From contig NC_073305.1 in assembly GCF_027595985.1 (NCBI RefSeq), positions 168,454,172 to 168,518,171 on the forward strand: a stretch of DNA of 64,000 nt, written 5' to 3'. The position numbers and the translations under genes were made by a program. The stretch is from Sorex araneus. Taxonomy: Eukaryota; Chordata; Mammalia; Eulipotyphla; Soricidae. A model generated the notes under the pieces. It was not told the origin of the DNA and made no database searches. It was given only the letters and a program-made list of their open reading frames with translations. This document shows positions 11,601-23,718 of the stretch, piece after piece; within the stretch, counting starts at the first letter, position 1; each line of letters begins with the position of its first letter.

Positions 11601-13004
11601 AGATTGTAGGAATCAAGGAATCCATCCATTTCTTTTAGGTTCTCCTTTTTTGTGGCATAAAGACCTTCAAAGTAGTCTCTAATGATCTTTTGAATCTCAC
11701 TGGTTTCTGTTATGATGTCCCCCTTTTCATTTCTGATTCGATTTATTAGAGTTTTCTCTCTTTCTTTCTTTGTGAGTCTTGCTAGCGGTTTATCAATCTT
11801 ATTTATTTTCTCAAAGAACCAACTCTTTGTTTCATTGATCTTTCGGATTGTTTTTTTGGTTTCGATGTCATTAATTTCTGCTCTAATTTTTATTATTTCT
11901 TTCCTTCGGTCTGGTTTGGAGTCCTTTTTCTGGTCCTTTTCTAGGGTCTTGAGTCGTGAAGTCAAGCTATCTATGTGGGTCCTTTCTTCCTTCCTGAGGA
12001 ATGCTTGGAGAGCTATAAATTTTCCCCTTAACACGGCTTTAGCTGCGTCCCATAGGTTTTGGTAGCTCGTGTCTTCATTCTCGTTAGTTTCTAAGTATCT
12101 TTTGATTTCTTCCTTGATTTCCTTCCTGACCCACTCATTGGCCAACATTGAATTGTTTAGTTTCCAGGTGTTTGATTTGATTTTCCGTGTTTGTGAGTGG
12201 TTAGCTTCTATCTTCAGCGCATCGTGGTCTGAAAAAATGGTTGATACAATTTCTATTTTTCCGATTCTATTGAGGTATGTTCTGGGGCCCAGTACATGGT
12301 CTATTTTAGAAAATGTTCCGTGTGCACTGGAAAAAAATGTGTATTCTTTCTTTTTGGGGTGTAAGGCCCTGTATAGGTCTATTAGGCCTCTCTCTTCTAT
12401 TTCTTCTTTCAGAGTCAGTGTTTCCTTGTTGAGTTTTGTTCTTGTGGATCTATCTAGAGGCGATAAGGCCGTATTGAAGTCTCCGACTACAATTGTGCTG
12501 TTAGTGATGTCCTCTTTGAAGTCTGTTAGGAGTTGTTTTAAATATTTAGCCGGTCGTTCATTAGGAGCATATACGTTTAAGAGTGTGATTTCTTCCTGTT
12601 GTACATATCCCTTGATAAACAGAAAATGACCTTTGCTGTCCCTTTTGATCTTTTTCATCCTAAAATCTATGTTGTCGGATACCAGGATGGCCACTCCAGC
12701 TTTTTTAAGGGGGTTGTTTGCTTGGAGGATTGTTTTCCATCCTTTGACTTTGAGTCTATGTTTACTCTGTTTGTTCAGGTGTGTTTCTTGCAGGCAACAG
12801 AATGTTGGGTTTAATTTCCGGATCCATTTAGCCACTCTGTGTCTCTTGATAGGTGCATTTAGGCCATTGACATTGAGAGAGATTATTGTGATGTGGTTTT
12901 GTTTCATCTTTCTGTGGGATTTGTTGTTCTTATGGGGCTCCTCCTTGTCTTACAGTAGCCCCTTTAGACCTTCTTTCAAGATTGGTTTTGAGTCTATGAA
13001 GGAT
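8619..13004 (-). mobile_element. Young 5'-truncated L1 element
   Basis: A 4.4-kb minus-strand L1. It begins about 97 bp upstream of ORF2, carries a complete ORF2 (9089-12907), then a ~470-bp 3' UTR with a CT run (GA on the element strand, 8840-8853), and ends in an A-rich tail seen as T-rich DNA at 8619-8645. It is flanked by a perfect 15-bp direct repeat GTAGGGTCAATTATT at 8604-8618 and 13005-13019. ORF1 and the 5' UTR promoter are missing, as expected when reverse transcription stops early. The perfect duplication and open ORF2 indicate a recent insertion. Confidence 0.97.
9089..12907 (-). CDS. L1 ORF2 protein: endonuclease-reverse transcriptase, intact frame
   Basis: An uninterrupted 1272-residue frame; I recall the human L1 protein as 1275. 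The N-terminal APE-like endonuclease (about 1-237) has N12, E41 (QETHL), Y113, D143 and N145 (GDFN), T190, D203 and the SDH triplet S226-D227-H228, so the nicking site looks complete. The reverse transcriptase (about 450-780) has D598 in SIDAEKAFD and the FADD box with D700-D701. The C-terminal zinc-knuckle-like motif is C-x3-C-x7-H-x4-C, in the CWRGC..HCWWEC segment. The product nicks target DNA and copies its own mRNA there (target-primed reverse transcription) and also moves SINEs and mRNAs. No ORF1 or L1 promoter remains, so this copy could act only if read from an outside promoter. The ATG at 12907 is chosen because it aligns with the usual ORF2 start just before NHITIIS. Confidence 0.95.
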   Translation of the reverse strand: MKQNHITIISLNVNGLNAPIKRHRVAKWIRKLNPTFCCLQETHLNKQSKHRLKVKGWKTILQANNPLKKAGVAILVSDNIDFRMKKIKRDSKGHFLFIKGYVQQEEITLLNVYAPNERPAKYLKQLLTDFKEDITNSTIVVGDFNTALSPLDRSTRTKLNKETLTLKEEIEERGLIDLYRALHPKKKEYTFFSSAHGTFSKIDHVLGPRTYLNRIGKIEIVSTIFSDHDALKIEANHSQTRKIKSNTWKLNNSMLANEWVRKEIKEEIKRYLETNENEDTSYQNLWDAAKAVLRGKFIALQAFLRKEERTHIDSLTSRLKTLEKDQKKDSKPDRRKEIIKIRAEINDIETKKTIRKINETKSWFFEKINKIDKPLARLTKKEREKTLINRIRNEKGDIITETSEIQKIIRDYFEGLYATKKENLKEMDGFLDSYNLPTLKKEDLEYLNRPINVKEIETVIKNLPKNKSPGPDGFTGEFFQTFKEDLLPVFLKLFQEIEKTGTLPNSFYEAHISLIPKANKDTTKKENYRPISLMNTDAKILNKILANRIQQLIKKIIHHDQVGFIPGMQGWFNIRKSINIIQHINKSKDQNHMIISIDAEKAFDKIQHPFMMKTLAKMGFGGTFLKIVEAIYHKPTASIILNREKLRAFPLRSGTRQGCPLSPLLFNIVLEVLAIAIRQEKEIKGIQIGREEIKLSLFADDMILYLEKPKTSTKKLLETIDLYSKVAGYKINTQKSMAFIYANNEAEERDMKKAIPFTIVPQKIKYLGISLTKEVKDLYKENYKTLLHEIKEDMRKWKHIPCSWIGRINVVKMAILPKALYRFNAIPISIPMTFFKEMDQAILKFIWNNKRPRIAKTILGKKMMGGITLPNLNLYYKAVTIKTAWYWNKGRAIDQWNRVEYPYTQPQMYDHLIFDKGARDVKWSKESLFNKWCWHNWTTTCKKMGLDLDLTPCTKVRSKWIKDLNIRPQTIRYIEDKVGETLHDIEDKGIFKGDTELSNLVKTEINKWDYIKLKSFCTARDTVTRIQRLSTEWERIFTQYPSDKGLISMVYKALVELYKKKTSNPIKKWGEEMNRNFTKEEIRMAKRHMKKCSASLIIREMQIKTTMRYHLTPQRLAHIQKNKSNRCWRGCGEKGTLLHCWWECWLVQPFWKTVWTILRKLEVELPFDPAIPLLGIYPRESKKYNRNNICTCMFIAALFTIAGIWKKAECPKTDDWLRKLWYIYTMEYYAAVRKKEVKNFVVKWMGMKSFMLSEMSQKERDRHRKTALIYGI

Positions 13005-13019
13005 GTAGGGTCAATTATT

Positions 13020-13404
13020 CAAACTTACTTCTTTATTTTGTATTTCTTGATTTCATTAACTAGTAATAAATTATCCTGAAGTAAATATATCCTCTTCTCC
13101 TGTGCAGTGAGTTGTTCCACCTCATTTTATTTGAACAGTCATGCATTTCATTAATATGTTCCTGGGCAAACTGCACAGGGAAGAGAAACAAGCCCCAGTT
13201 TTTAAATATTCTAGACAGTTTATTAGCGCTGAGTCTGAAATACAAAATTAAGGCTGGCAGATCAAGCACACCTGAATCCAACATGCACCTTTATATGGAC
13301 CTCATTAGTTCCAAGACATTCGTTTGACTAAACATGCAAGCAAAATACCACTGCTCTTGGTAGTTCACTGCTTGGATAAATGTACATTTTTATTTTGATT
13401 TTGT
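13020..13404. other. Intergenic, no gene seen
   Basis: Single-copy-looking DNA between the L1 and the next SINE. No repeat or coding signature was recognised. Confidence 0.6.
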
Positions 13405-13582
13405 TTTTCTTTTTTTTGTGGGAAGAGCCATGCCTCATGCGCTCAGGGATGGCTCCTGGCTCTGCACTCAAGGAATTCTCCTGATGGGATTCAGGGACCA
13501 TATATGATGCCACGGATAGAACCTGAATCCACACACGGCACAAGGCAAGAGTGCTAACCACTCTACTATGTTTTCAGCCCGC
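13405..13582 (-). mobile_element. Shrew SINE, short form, diverged
   Basis: Reversed short form: GGCTCCTGGCTCTGCACTCA body, GGGACCATATATGATGCC and a decayed head CACTCTACTATGTTTTCAGC. Confidence 0.85.
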
Positions 13583-13938
13583 AGACGCATGTTTTAAAAA
13601 TAAAGGTACAAACTAAATTCAACTTCCCATTGCATTTTATTAAATATCTACAGAATGCTATGTAGTTCAGTGATCGATCACTATTCATTCTTGACTATGG
13701 AAAAACTTTTCTGACACCCATGCATTTTGATTGAATAAGTCTAATGGAGAAAATAATGTCATATTAAATTGATTTGTGAATTTTTCTCTCACATTTCTGT
13801 TCTTATAGAACCATGTTTACATACTTCAATTTCTTTTATATATGCACATGAAAAAAACACATGCGAGTGGTAAAAAATATTCGTACTTCTTAGTGGTAAT
13901 AAAGTTGAACTTAAGAATCTGGCATAAAAAGTAAAACA
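13583..13938. other. Intergenic, no gene seen
   Basis: AT-rich filler between two SINEs. No signature was recognised. Confidence 0.6.
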
Positions 13939-14117
13939 AGGGGCTGGAGCAATAGCACAGCAGGTAGGGCATTTGCTTTGTATGAGGCAGACCCGGGTTC
14001 GATTCCCAGCATCCCATATGGTCCCCTGAGCACCTCCAGGAGTAATTCCTGAGTGCAGAGCCAGGAATAACCCCTGTGCATCATCAGGTGTGATCCAAAG
14101 AAGCAAAAAAAAAAAAG
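13939..14117 (+). mobile_element. Shrew SINE, short form, complete
   Basis: GGGGCTGGAGCAATAGCACA head, intact B-box GGGTTCGATTCC, CCATATGGTCCCCTGAGCAC, GTGTGATCC and an A-run. It is close to consensus and so relatively young. Confidence 0.95.
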
Positions 14118-14414
14118 GAACACAAAACAAAATAAAATATGATATGATGCCATATACTTGAAGCAAATAGATTTTAAACATTTAGTGGGTACTGAAGTTT
14201 TAAGCATAAACTCATGCTGCATAATTAAATTTGGCAACATATAAAAATAACAATTTAAACATTCAAATACCTTTCAAATTATAAACCCTCAATATCTCTA
14301 ATGATCATAGATTTTCAATTTCAACGAAAGGGTGCACACTAAATTCAGTACCATTAAATATTGTGTAGAATTCTTTAAAGTCCCTAGGTATTTTACTCAT
14401 TTGTTTATTCTAAT

Positions 14415-14660
14415 GGGCTGGAGCGATAGTGCAGTGGGTAGGGTGTTCACCTTGCACGCAGCCGACCAGGGTTTGATTCCTCCGCCCCTCCCAGAGAGCC
14501 AGCAACTACCTAGAGTATCTCGCCTGCTTGGCAGAGCCTGAGAAGTGAGCCGTGGTGTATTCAATATGCCAAAAAGAGTAACAAAAAGGCTCACAATGGA
14601 GACGTTACTGGTGCCTGCTCTAGCAAATCGGTGAGCAATGGGATGATAGCGACAATGACA
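14415..14660 (+). mobile_element. Shrew SINE, long form, with target-site duplication
   Basis: Complete long form from GGGCTGGAGCGATAGTGCAG to GGATGATAGCGACAATGACAG. The direct repeat TTATTCTAAT at 14405-14414 recurs right after the end (about 14661-14670). Confidence 0.93.
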
Positions 14661-14670
14661 GTTATTCTAA

Positions 14671-15508
14671 TATGAAGAATAACTGGTAATAATTTTCTGC
14701 TTATGCCCAAGAAGAAAGTTAGTTCCCAGATATAGAATCTTGGTTACATTTTGCTATACACTATAAATATGTCATTCACCACAGATTAAGAATTGCCTCT
14801 GTATATTAACAATTTTCCTTCTTAAAATTTTGTATGATACAACATATAAAAACACAGTTTTTGTAATAACTTGGCAAAAAAATTAGAAAGCAAAGTGGCT
14901 TAAAATACTCTAATCACAGTGTGTAAGTAATAATGACTTCTTCAATAGTTATTAAAGATAGAGATATAACCAGATTTTCTTTAAATATTCACACTCTTAC
15001 ACTTTTATAACTTTACAAAAGTGGGTTTCAACACCAAAATTGATAGAATTCATTTCTTACTCCAATCCTTTCTTTTGAAAGTCTGAAAAATATGTATGCA
15101 TTTTAAGTTGAAATATAGATATTTCTTCTATTTCTTTTTTCTTCCATTTTCTAGAAGATATTTCTTCTATTTTCTAGAAGACTTGTGAATAAGTATTTAA
15201 TTTCACAATAATTTAATGAAAATATTTCCTTAGTATTCAATGAAGCGACAATGAAATCTTAGTAAATGAAAAAACTTTACTTATCCAAAATTTATGAAAT
15301 AATTCACAGTTCTGTATAATAATATGAATATTTAAAACACATTCTAACAGTCAAATCAAATAAAAATCAAAACATTATTATTGATATATGTCAATATTTT
15401 ATAAGATGAATACACATATATCTCATAACCTTTTATATAAATATTTCTACTATTACCTTGACACCAGCAAGGGGAAGATTCTGTACTGAATAGGGATTGT
15501 TTTTCTCT
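14671..15508. other. Intergenic, no gene seen
   Basis: AT-rich DNA with a local imperfect repeat around 15120-15180 (the ATATTTCTTCTATTT and TTCTAGAAGA motifs occur twice). No coding signal was seen. Confidence 0.6.
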
Positions 15509-15509
15509 C

Positions 15510-15688
15510 TTTTTTTTTTTTTGGTTTTTGGGTCACACCTAGTGATGCACAGGGGTTACTCCTGGCTCTGCACTCAGGAATTACTCCTGGCAGTGCTCAG
15601 GGGACCATATGGGATGCTGCGATTTGAACCCGGGTCGGCCGCGTGCAAGGCAAACGCCCTACCCGCTGTGCTATCACTCCAGCCCCCT
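15510..15688 (-). mobile_element. Shrew SINE, short form, complete
   Basis: Reversed near-consensus element: poly-T, GGGTCACACCTAGTGATGC, CCCGGGTCGGCCGCGTGCAAG and CTATCACTCCAGCCCC. The run of intact CpGs suggests a young copy. Confidence 0.95.
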
Positions 15689-15689
15689 T

Positions 15690-16165
15690 CTCTTTACTTT
15701 TTTTATTAAATCACTGTGAGATCAAGTATTACCAAGCTGTTCGTGATTGGGTTTTAGTCATACAATGTTGCATCACCCATCCCTCCACCAGTGTAATTTC
15801 CCAGCACTAATGTCCCCAGTTTCTCTCCCATCGCCCCCTAACCCCATCACCACCCCACAGCCTACCTGGCCCCCTCTCTCTCTTTCTCTCTCTCATTTTG
15901 GTCATTACAGTTTATAATACAGATGCTGAAAGGTTATTATGTTTATCCCTTTACCTACTTTGAACACTCAGTTCTTGTCCAGAGTGATCATTTCCAACTA
16001 TTGTCATACTGGAAGATCAGAGATTCTTACCTGATACCACTGTTCTCTAGATTTTCATACATGAGCTTTTGCAAAATACCCAAAATCAGTATAAAATTTG
16101 TGTGCAATCTTTTTCATCTTCCTAATGAGGAAAAGAAGGCTCTACACTTTTTCAAAAGCTAACAA
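15690..16165 (-). mobile_element. L1 3' end (3' UTR)
   Basis: The reversed L1 3' UTR signature matches 8620-8900 in order: TAAATCACTGTGAG, CCATCCCTCCACCAGTG, then a CT run at 15872-15894. The far end (16010-16165) is less certain. Confidence 0.75.
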
Positions 16166-16451
16166 CCTTTTTTGACATCAAGTCAGAACTAAGTGGTGAA
16201 ATAGTGGGTTCAACACTCTGGTATATGGTAAATAAATTTAAAGTCCACCTTCCACATGGCTGTGAATCTTCTTTAAGCTCTTACTATCTCTAAACGTCAG
16301 TTTCCTAATCTACGAAAGATTCAAATTTTCTGTGATGTGAAGAAAGTCAAAGTTTAAACTCCTGATCATTGTATTCATGGAATTTGAAAAAAAAATTGCA
16401 AAATTGATTATTTTTGTTATTCTTCAAATTATTAACATCGTATCTTGACAC

Positions 16452-16733
16452 ATATCTTGGGACACCTGATAGCCCCGTTCTCCCTCTTGGAGAACCTGGC
16501 AAGCTACTGAGAGTTTACTGCCTACACAGGGAAGAGCTTGGCAAGCTCCCCGTGGCGTCTTCATATGCCAAATACAGTAACATGATGGGTCTCATTCCCC
16601 TGACCCTGAAGAGCCTCTAATGTGGCACCATTGAGAAGGATGAGTAAAGAGAGGCTGCTAAAATCTCAGGGTTAGGATGAATGGAGAGGTTACTGGGCCC
16701 GCTCCAGCAAACTGATGATCAACGAGATGACAG
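16452..16733 (+). mobile_element. Composite retroposon / extended long-form SINE, 5'-truncated
   Basis: Begins inside the composite element (ATAGCCCCGTTCTCCCTCTTG, compare 19686) and runs to the GAGATGACAGTG end. It is flanked by the direct repeat ATCTTGACACA (about 16441-16451 and 16734-16744). It shows that the extended SINE moves as a unit without a tRNA head. Confidence 0.85.
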
Positions 16734-16744
16734 TGATCTTGACA

Positions 16745-18010
16745 CAAAGTGGATACCTCTCTTTTTTTTCCACTTTAAGGAACATACTGATGATTAAATT
16801 ATACATCTAAAGCTCTAAGATTATGTCTAAAACATTAAATATGCTTAATTAGAGCTTATTATCATTACTTATATCAATTATTGGAGACAAGTTATTTGTG
16901 TTTATTTTTGCCATCACTATATATAGAGAGAGAGAAAGAGAGAGAGAGATTTTCATTTCTCAAACAGTGTGTGTCTAGTCTGTTTAAGAATTTAATGCAC
17001 AGTTTTGTAGTCACCATATTTGAAAAAGAAAAACACATGAAACATATTTAGTTCAATGTCTTACTTGTTAATACACACTTAGAAGGCAACTTTTGGAATT
17101 TAATTAAGATAACCTCTTCCTTTTGGGGCAAAATATTAAGACTCGGATTCATAGAAAATCATGAGAATGATGCAAATCATTTGTACTTGCCAGGTAACTG
17201 TTGCAAGAAAACAAATGCTTGAATTCACTAAACATACACAAGCCTTCTATCTATAGAGTCATACAAATATTCAAGGATTTAGTAATGCATACAAAAATTG
17301 CCATGCCAATTTTTAATCACAGGATTACAATTTGGGGCATATGACACACATATTACATGCAGAATATAATCATAATCACATAACACCTACTTGGCCACTT
17401 ATACCACAAATACCATATTACTGTTAATTATACAAGTAGAAGCTCCATGTATAAGCTATTGCTGTACATTATGATAAATCACATAAAGAATCACAATAAT
17501 TATTATTCACTTATCAATAAGCTCCAACTTTTGAATATTCTAATACTTTATTCAAACCTGGTGATACATGCATTCACTAGTTATAAATAAAATTCACTAA
17601 GAAAAAAAGACTGTATCAAATATTAGAGGTTGGACTCATACACTGTTAAGTCATCTCAACAAAGGAATTTATTTCATGCATCAAGATAAAATAAATTTAA
17701 GATAAATATACCAGAGTGATCTCTAGCAACAGTTTAAACCTTAAAGCAATGTGGATTTATATACATGAAGAATTTATTTTGTAACATTTTAGTGTGAACG
17801 ATAAACATATTTTAATGTAATTTAAAATCCTAGTCAGAAAAATATTTTTCAGATCTGTTTGATTCGTCCTTTCTGAATCAATCTTAGAATCCTTTCACAA
17901 ATTAGTTAGTTGAATAATGGTAATCAGAATGAGAAAACAGTTTAATTCTGCTCTGCTCAACAGATATAAAATAGAAAGTTCTTTCCAGATATTTAGACGA
18001 ATGGTCAAAA
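16745..18010 (-). other. NMBR: NMBR 3' flank and probable 3' UTR
   Basis: AT-rich DNA downstream of the NMBR stop. Minus-strand AATAAA candidates appear on the plus strand as TTTATT at 17773-17778, 17668-17673 and 17549-17554. I cannot tell which one, if any, ends the mRNA. A (GA)n run lies at 16923-16951. No other gene was seen. Confidence 0.5.
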
Positions 18011-18412
18011 TCACAGCGCCATTTCCTGCTTCATGCTGTGCCCATTTAGTAAGACAGAATTGGTCACCATATTTTTAGTATTGCTTTTCAGAGAGGTCAT
18101 GCGAACTGCAGAGGTGCTGAGTAAGTAGCTAGTTGATCTTTCTTGAAATGACTTCTTTCCACAGCAGAGTTGGCTGTTGAAATGCCTCCTGAAGCTTTCG
18201 CTGAGTACATAAAGAGCAAATGGATTGACACAAGAATTGCAAAAGCTCAGAACCCTGGCAACTAAGGTGACAATCATATGGCCTAGGGAGGGATCAATCT
18301 CACTGTAGTTGAAAGACCTGTACAGGTAGAGGATGTGATTTGGAAACCAACAGAAGACAAAGCAGCCCACAAAGACCAGCACGATTTTAGCCAAACGTTT
18401 CCGTGTTTCCAT
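18011..18412 (-). CDS. NMBR: NMBR exon 3 (terminal coding exon): TM6, TM7 and C-tail
   Basis: Encodes residues 258-390 and the stop (TGA, 18013-18011). The acceptor is TTTACAG|ATGGAA at 18412, in phase 0. It holds the end of intracellular loop 3 (METRKRLAK), TM6 with the CWFP motif (C278-P281), TM7 with NPFALY (320-325, the bombesin-receptor form of NPxxY), a Cys pair at 340-341 likely to be palmitoylated, and a Ser/Thr-rich tail ending EMAL. The tail has several sites suited to phosphorylation and desensitisation. Cys315, just before NSCVNP, is Gly in the human protein as I recall it. No frameshift or stop is present. Confidence 0.97.
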   Translation of the reverse strand: METRKRLAKIVLVFVGCFVFCWFPNHILYLYRSFNYSEIDPSLGHMIVTLVARVLSFCNSCVNPFALYVLSESFRRHFNSQLCCGKKSFQERSTSYLLSTSAVRMTSLKSNTKNMVTNSVLLNGHSMKQEMAL

Positions 18413-19329
18413 CTGTAAATAGAAGGGCAGAGCTGCTTTGATTAGAATGAAAAAGAAAACAGATACATACAAAACTTCTAATAGTGTTACAGCAAATGCA
18501 TCCAAAATCAAAAAAGACTAGTTGTTTTATGAAAGTAATGACTTAAGCAATTTGGTGAAGACTGTTTTAGTCACTAAACTAATTTAATTTAATTTGTTTG
18601 GCAGTTTATTTATGACTAGATGATGAATTATTTTTAAGAGGCTTTGTCATTATGTTAAAGATATAATCTTGAAAACTTCCGTTGACTATTTTTCTTTTGT
18701 TAAAAGTCTTATGTTCATTATAATACAAATCACATCTGCTTGTATCCAAATCCTCTGAATTGATGAACCATGGAATAGAATCATATTTAGATTTTATTTA
18801 AATTGTGGTATTATAAATATTATAAATAAAATATTATTATAAATATTTTATTTAAATATGTGGTATTATAAGAAATGGAGCTATTGAAATAGAGAATGAT
18901 GCTCAATTAGCATTATTCTATAAAAGGAAGAATCTCAATTCTTGACTCACAGAATTCATAGCTACAATATAATGTCATATAAATCTGATATAAAATATCA
19001 ATCCTTTAAAGATTATTATACTGTCACCTTTAAAATAAAATATAATTTCTTTCCTTTTATATATTTTGTACACATAAAATTTTAAAATATAGGAAAATCT
19101 AAATAATATAGAAAACAAAGTTCAAAACTGGCCATTAATCTTTTCATATATAGTCATTTTCTAATATCTAGAGTTCAAGATTGAGTTCATGTTTATCTAA
19201 TTTGTCTAAATATAAAATTGTGAAAACATGATCAAGAGATATTGACAGTACCTGATAATTTTTTAGTCAAAAGTATTAGTAAAATAGAGTAATGTAGTGA
19301 AAACAGGAAATATAGAGGAATAAAACGTA
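18413..19329. other. NMBR intron 2, distal part
   Basis: AT-rich intronic DNA. 18780-18870 contains a local TATTATAAATAT repeat. No exon-like sequence was recognised. Confidence 0.7.
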
Positions 19330-19916
19330 TCTTGGAGGGGGTGAGTTTCAGTTTCCCTCCCCACCCTGAGCAGAGTCCCCGCAGCCAAAGACCTCCAGAG
19401 CCCAGCCACAGCTATGCTTAAGGCCCCTCTCCACAAGTTCAGGCGAGCCTCAGGCATGAAGGAACCAGCAGAGGAACCCAGCTGTGTGGGACTTGGGACT
19501 GAGATCTCCAAGGCTGCTTGAATAGGGACTGGGCCTCTTCCACCCAGATCACCCATTTTCCAGTAGCTAGGCTGTCACACCCAGGGAGTGTCCCAGGCAC
19601 TGTGTAATCCCACCAATGGCCAACATCCAGAGACTATAAAACTAAGCTCCCAGAAGCGTGAGGCTACAAAGTGGCCTCTCAACATCTTATAACCTCGTTC
19701 TCCCTCTGGGAGAACTTGGCAAGCTACTGAGAGTCTTTTGCCCGCATGGAAGAGCATATGCCAAAACCAATAATAATAATGGGTCTCATTCCCCTGATGC
19801 TAAAAGAGCCTCATTGCGGCACCATTGGAAAGAATGTGTAAAGAGAAGCTTCTAAAATCTCAGGGCTAGGACGAATGGAAATGTTACTGAGACTACTTGA
19901 TAAATTTTATGATCAA

Positions 19917-19919
<3 letters not shown>
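19330..19919 (+). mobile_element. Composite retroposon: GC-rich module plus extended long-form SINE
   Basis: Plus-strand counterpart of 925-1527. Module (GGAGGGGGTGAGTTTCAGTT..TTTTCCAGTAGCTAGGCTG, about 19330-19600), connector (19600-19685), then the extended SINE from GTTCTCCCTCTGGGAGAAC to AACTGGATGATG. It lies in NMBR intron 2, antisense to the gene. Confidence 0.7.

Positions 19920-19981
<62 letters not shown>
19920..19981. repeat. (GAT)n microsatellite
   Basis: About 20 GAT units at the 3' end of the composite retroposon, where the family end reads GGATGACAGTG. It was probably seeded by that GGATGA. Confidence 0.95.
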
Positions 19982-19982
<1 letters not shown>

Positions 19983-20931
19983 AACCTATATGACTTTGAG
20001 GAATAGAAATGGAGATAGGAGAAAGAATCCAATGGTAAGCTAGACTAGGTTTAGTTTAGAAGAAGCTAAATGTGGTACTGCATCTACATCCCAGTGGCAT
20101 AAATTAGGCAATTCAGTAATATTAGCTGATCACACATGAAGTTTTGCTATCAATTAATATCTTCCCAAGCAGATAGAACATGGATGCCAGGATTTCCTGA
20201 AAATCTATACTTGGAGATTTCCCTGTTCAGACTTGCAGTATCAAGGTTACTTTTGAGTAGATGCCGAGCCTTCACTAGAGTTTATAGATCCTCCCCAGCA
20301 GAGGTATCAGAGGTATTTACAAAAATAAGGCCGAGCCAAAGCTACCCTTTTAAAAGTAAAAGTGGGAAAGCTAAGAAGAACATAGGTATAGTTACAAAGA
20401 GAACTCAGTAACCCAAACTGGGACATAGAGAGAATAATAGGACTCTGAACTGTACTAAAGAAGAAATCATAGTGAGCTTCTAACCTGTATATCATACTTC
20501 AGTGATGCCAGATATGTCAGTAATAAAGTACTAATTTATCTAACAATTATCTGATTTCAGTTTTTTTAAAACATTTAAAGTAGTTGTGCATCTCTGATAC
20601 TGAGTTATTAATAGATATAACCTTATATGAAGAGACATATTCTAAATTTTCCTGTTGCAAAAGTGCCCAGTGTCCCAGTTCATACTGCATGATAAAAGGT
20701 TTTAATAATCTATGACTCAATTTTGGTTGCTTTCACATAGGAGAAAAAACATTTGTGACGTAACTATAGCTAAAGAATCATTTGGAAGAAGTTTCCCGCT
20801 CAAAGGACACAGATGTACACTTGAAACTCTTGCAATCATGTCTGGCATTGAGATTCCCAAAAATTAAAATGCAAAATTGCAGTTACTGCATCTGACCTTG
20901 TTGCCCCAGACATATACACCTACAAGCTTAC
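19982..20931. other. NMBR intron 2, proximal part
   Basis: Single-copy-looking intronic DNA up to the exon 2 donor. The 91-codon plus-strand open frame at 20136-20411 shows no family resemblance or splice context. Confidence 0.7.
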
Positions 20932-21280
20932 CTGTTTCTTGGTATGCTCATTATATTCTCCAGGAAGATTATGTGCACTTTTAATTAAGGTCTTTGCAAT
21001 ATGATAATAATAAATGCTAATAATAGTAAGTGGTATGATGAAATAGACCAAGAAGATGAGCACTGAATGGATCTTTGGGTGTAATTCATCCTTCTGAGGG
21101 TAGGGTATGCATGCTATGAAGCTGCCGTTTTCCAAACTGCCAACACGAGCCACTTCTGAAAACACAGCTTCAGGAACTGCCAACAGCACAGAGACTACCC
21201 AGATGCCCACGGCCTTCACACAGGTCCACAGCACTGCCCCTGATGTCTGGATATCCATGGGGTTTACAATGGCTCTGTAT
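20932..21280 (-). CDS. NMBR: NMBR exon 2: TM4, TM5 and intracellular loop 3
   Basis: 349 bp, encoding the second half of codon 141 to residue 257. The acceptor is TTTTTTTCCAG|ATACAGA (21280) and the donor is AAACAG|GTAAGC (20932). It opens with YRAIVNPM, which completes the DRY motif split across intron 1. It then carries intracellular loop 2, TM4 (about 157-176), extracellular loop 2 with C198 (pairs with C116) and a glycosylation sequon NGS at 192, TM5 (about 211-235) and loop 3 (HNLPGEYNEHTKKQ). The match to my recall of mammalian NMBR is close throughout. A 250-bp simple-repeat tract begins 57 bp upstream of this exon. Confidence 0.97.
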
Positions 21281-21337
21281 CTGGAAAAAAAAAGTTTCTA
21301 ATTACTCTCTTTAAAAAGTAGTGAGGGAGAGAAGAAG

Positions 21338-21585
<248 letters not shown>

Positions 21586-23019
21586 GAGGAATAAAGAAGA
21601 AAACGTAAAGAAAAGAAAGAGGACAAAATCTTACTTGCTAAGAGAAAGTTGCCAACTCTCCATTATTCCCTGGAGAGGAAAATGCTAGAAATTGTCATTT
21701 TCCAAATTGCAATAATGTGTTTACCTTTTTAACAAGTTTTTCCCCAAATACATACAGTCACCCTTCCCAAGTATCTTCACTTATGGAATATTTTAATTCA
21801 AGTACTTACTTTTTACTACAGTAACTAGTACAACATTATTGCATTTGACCTTAGTCATCTCCTATAGCTCCTGAGCCTAGGATTTCCCACCATTTTTCTA
21901 AAGAAATTAGTAAAATCTAGAGACTAATAATAGGTTTTGATTGTTCTCCATAATTCAATCACAAAACCTAACCCAATTGAAAATGAAGTAGCATTCTGTC
22001 TTTATAGTTCAAATATATTAAATGTTAAGCCATCATTAGATCCTCTCTCTCCTCCAACTTAACTCAATCAAAGTTCACAATCCACTTTCCAGGATACAAA
22101 AGTTTGACAACCCAAGTCTTTTACAACAAATTCAGCCATGCACTCAGTAATGCAATGACAGCTCAAATGAACCAAAATTGTATTCAAGCTTAAAAATGAT
22201 TTTCATGTGTCTTTAATTTTTTTCTCATACTATAGTTTATCTAGATATTGTCAAAGTGACTTTAATCAAACAAATCTGAGTATTCAACTCTCTGATGTTA
22301 GAATGTTGCTTACAGTTCTTTTCTTCTTCTCTAAGATGAGATCAAAAGAATCTCCTTCAAAATTTGAAAATGGAAAAAGCATCTAGAATATCTGTAATAG
22401 AGACCAGCAAAGATCAAATTCTAACTGGGCAGCAATGGCCCTGTATATCTCTTTATTTCACTTAAATTAGTATTGATGCTCTAAAAATTTTAGAGTTCAT
22501 GCTACATAACATATAGTTTACTGAATTAGTCTTCTGAGAATTTCTCACATGAGAAACAACTCATAGTCTTGACTCCATTCTAAGGCTTCTAGGGGAACTT
22601 CTCTTTCTCCTTCCTGGCTTGCATAGTGTCCTTCCTAGACTCTCAAAGAAAATTCACATTTTGATCTAGATCTTCTCATGTGGAACAGAGTTATAGATAT
22701 TAATGTCAAGTAACAGCAAATTAAAGTAATAAATAATGCATTATTCCCAGATTTTACACAGGCAGAACCCACTGGGAATGTGCTATCTTCTCCACATCTG
22801 CTTCATTGCACATTCTTAGAAAATGGAAAGAAAAATTAGATTGGTAATTTAAATGACCAACTTTATTTTAATTTTTGTATCAGTTCAACATATCCAAATA
22901 GAGGGTTTGTTGTTCTTGCTTGTTTTATTTTTCATTAAGAAAATATAAAAAGTTTTGTAAGGAAAAACAGGAGTCTACTGTTTCATCTCAGGTCCCATTC
23001 CTGAGTTAAAACTAATTTT
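21586..23019. other. NMBR intron 1 segment
   Basis: AT-rich intronic DNA with no recognised repeat or exon. Confidence 0.6.
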
Positions 23020-23165
23020 AAAGTCCAGAGAAATAGTATAGTGATTGTCATGCAATGTCTGACTGGGGTTCAATCTCCAGCACTGCATATGGTCTTTTGA
23101 ACAAGGCCAGAACTCAGAGCCAGGAGTAAGCCCTGAGCATCACTGGGTATGGCCCCAAAAGAAAG
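23020..23165 (+). mobile_element. Shrew SINE, short form, old
   Basis: Decayed head GTCCAGAGAAATAGTATAGTG, B-box-like GGGGTTCAATCTCC, GAGCCAGGAGTAAGCCCTGAG and a tail GGCCCCAAAAG. Confidence 0.8.
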
Positions 23166-23718
23166 CAACCAACTGAATTTTACATTATTACCGACATATT
23201 TCTTAGAAATGGATTTCTGCCACATCACTATTTCTTAATATTGCTAAAGCTGTTAATGTTTCTTTGTTCTTATACTACTTCACTTGCCTATATATCTAAT
23301 GTTCTGATATAGTCATTTAAATTGTTCATAAAATAACAAATAAATTTCTATTATGATAAAACAAAGACAATTTTCTACAGTTAACTACTATGTTATAATT
23401 ATGTACTATATTATCTTGATTCAATGATACTTTTTATGGTGAAACTGAGTGTCAACAGTACTAGAGAAGAAAATTTTATATTATTATTTTCATCTCTAAA
23501 TGCTGCATGTTAATATTATCTACTAAACATCTATAATCATCTCTAGATTGAACTTTCATCATCTGGCTAGTTTGGATGGGAATGTGATGTTATTGTTTGA
23601 ATCTACTTTACAATGTGCTTCTTTTTCAAGATTTAAGTTAAAAGATCAACATGAAAAATTTTAATTTTCAAATAATTCCCCCACACTGCCACAAATAATT
23701 GAAATAAAAAATAATATC

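Noticed and set aside
13939..14010. tRNA gene (A- and B-box present)
   Set aside because: The boxes belong to the SINE head. The sequence does not fold as a cloverleaf with an anticodon arm and is followed by the SINE body.
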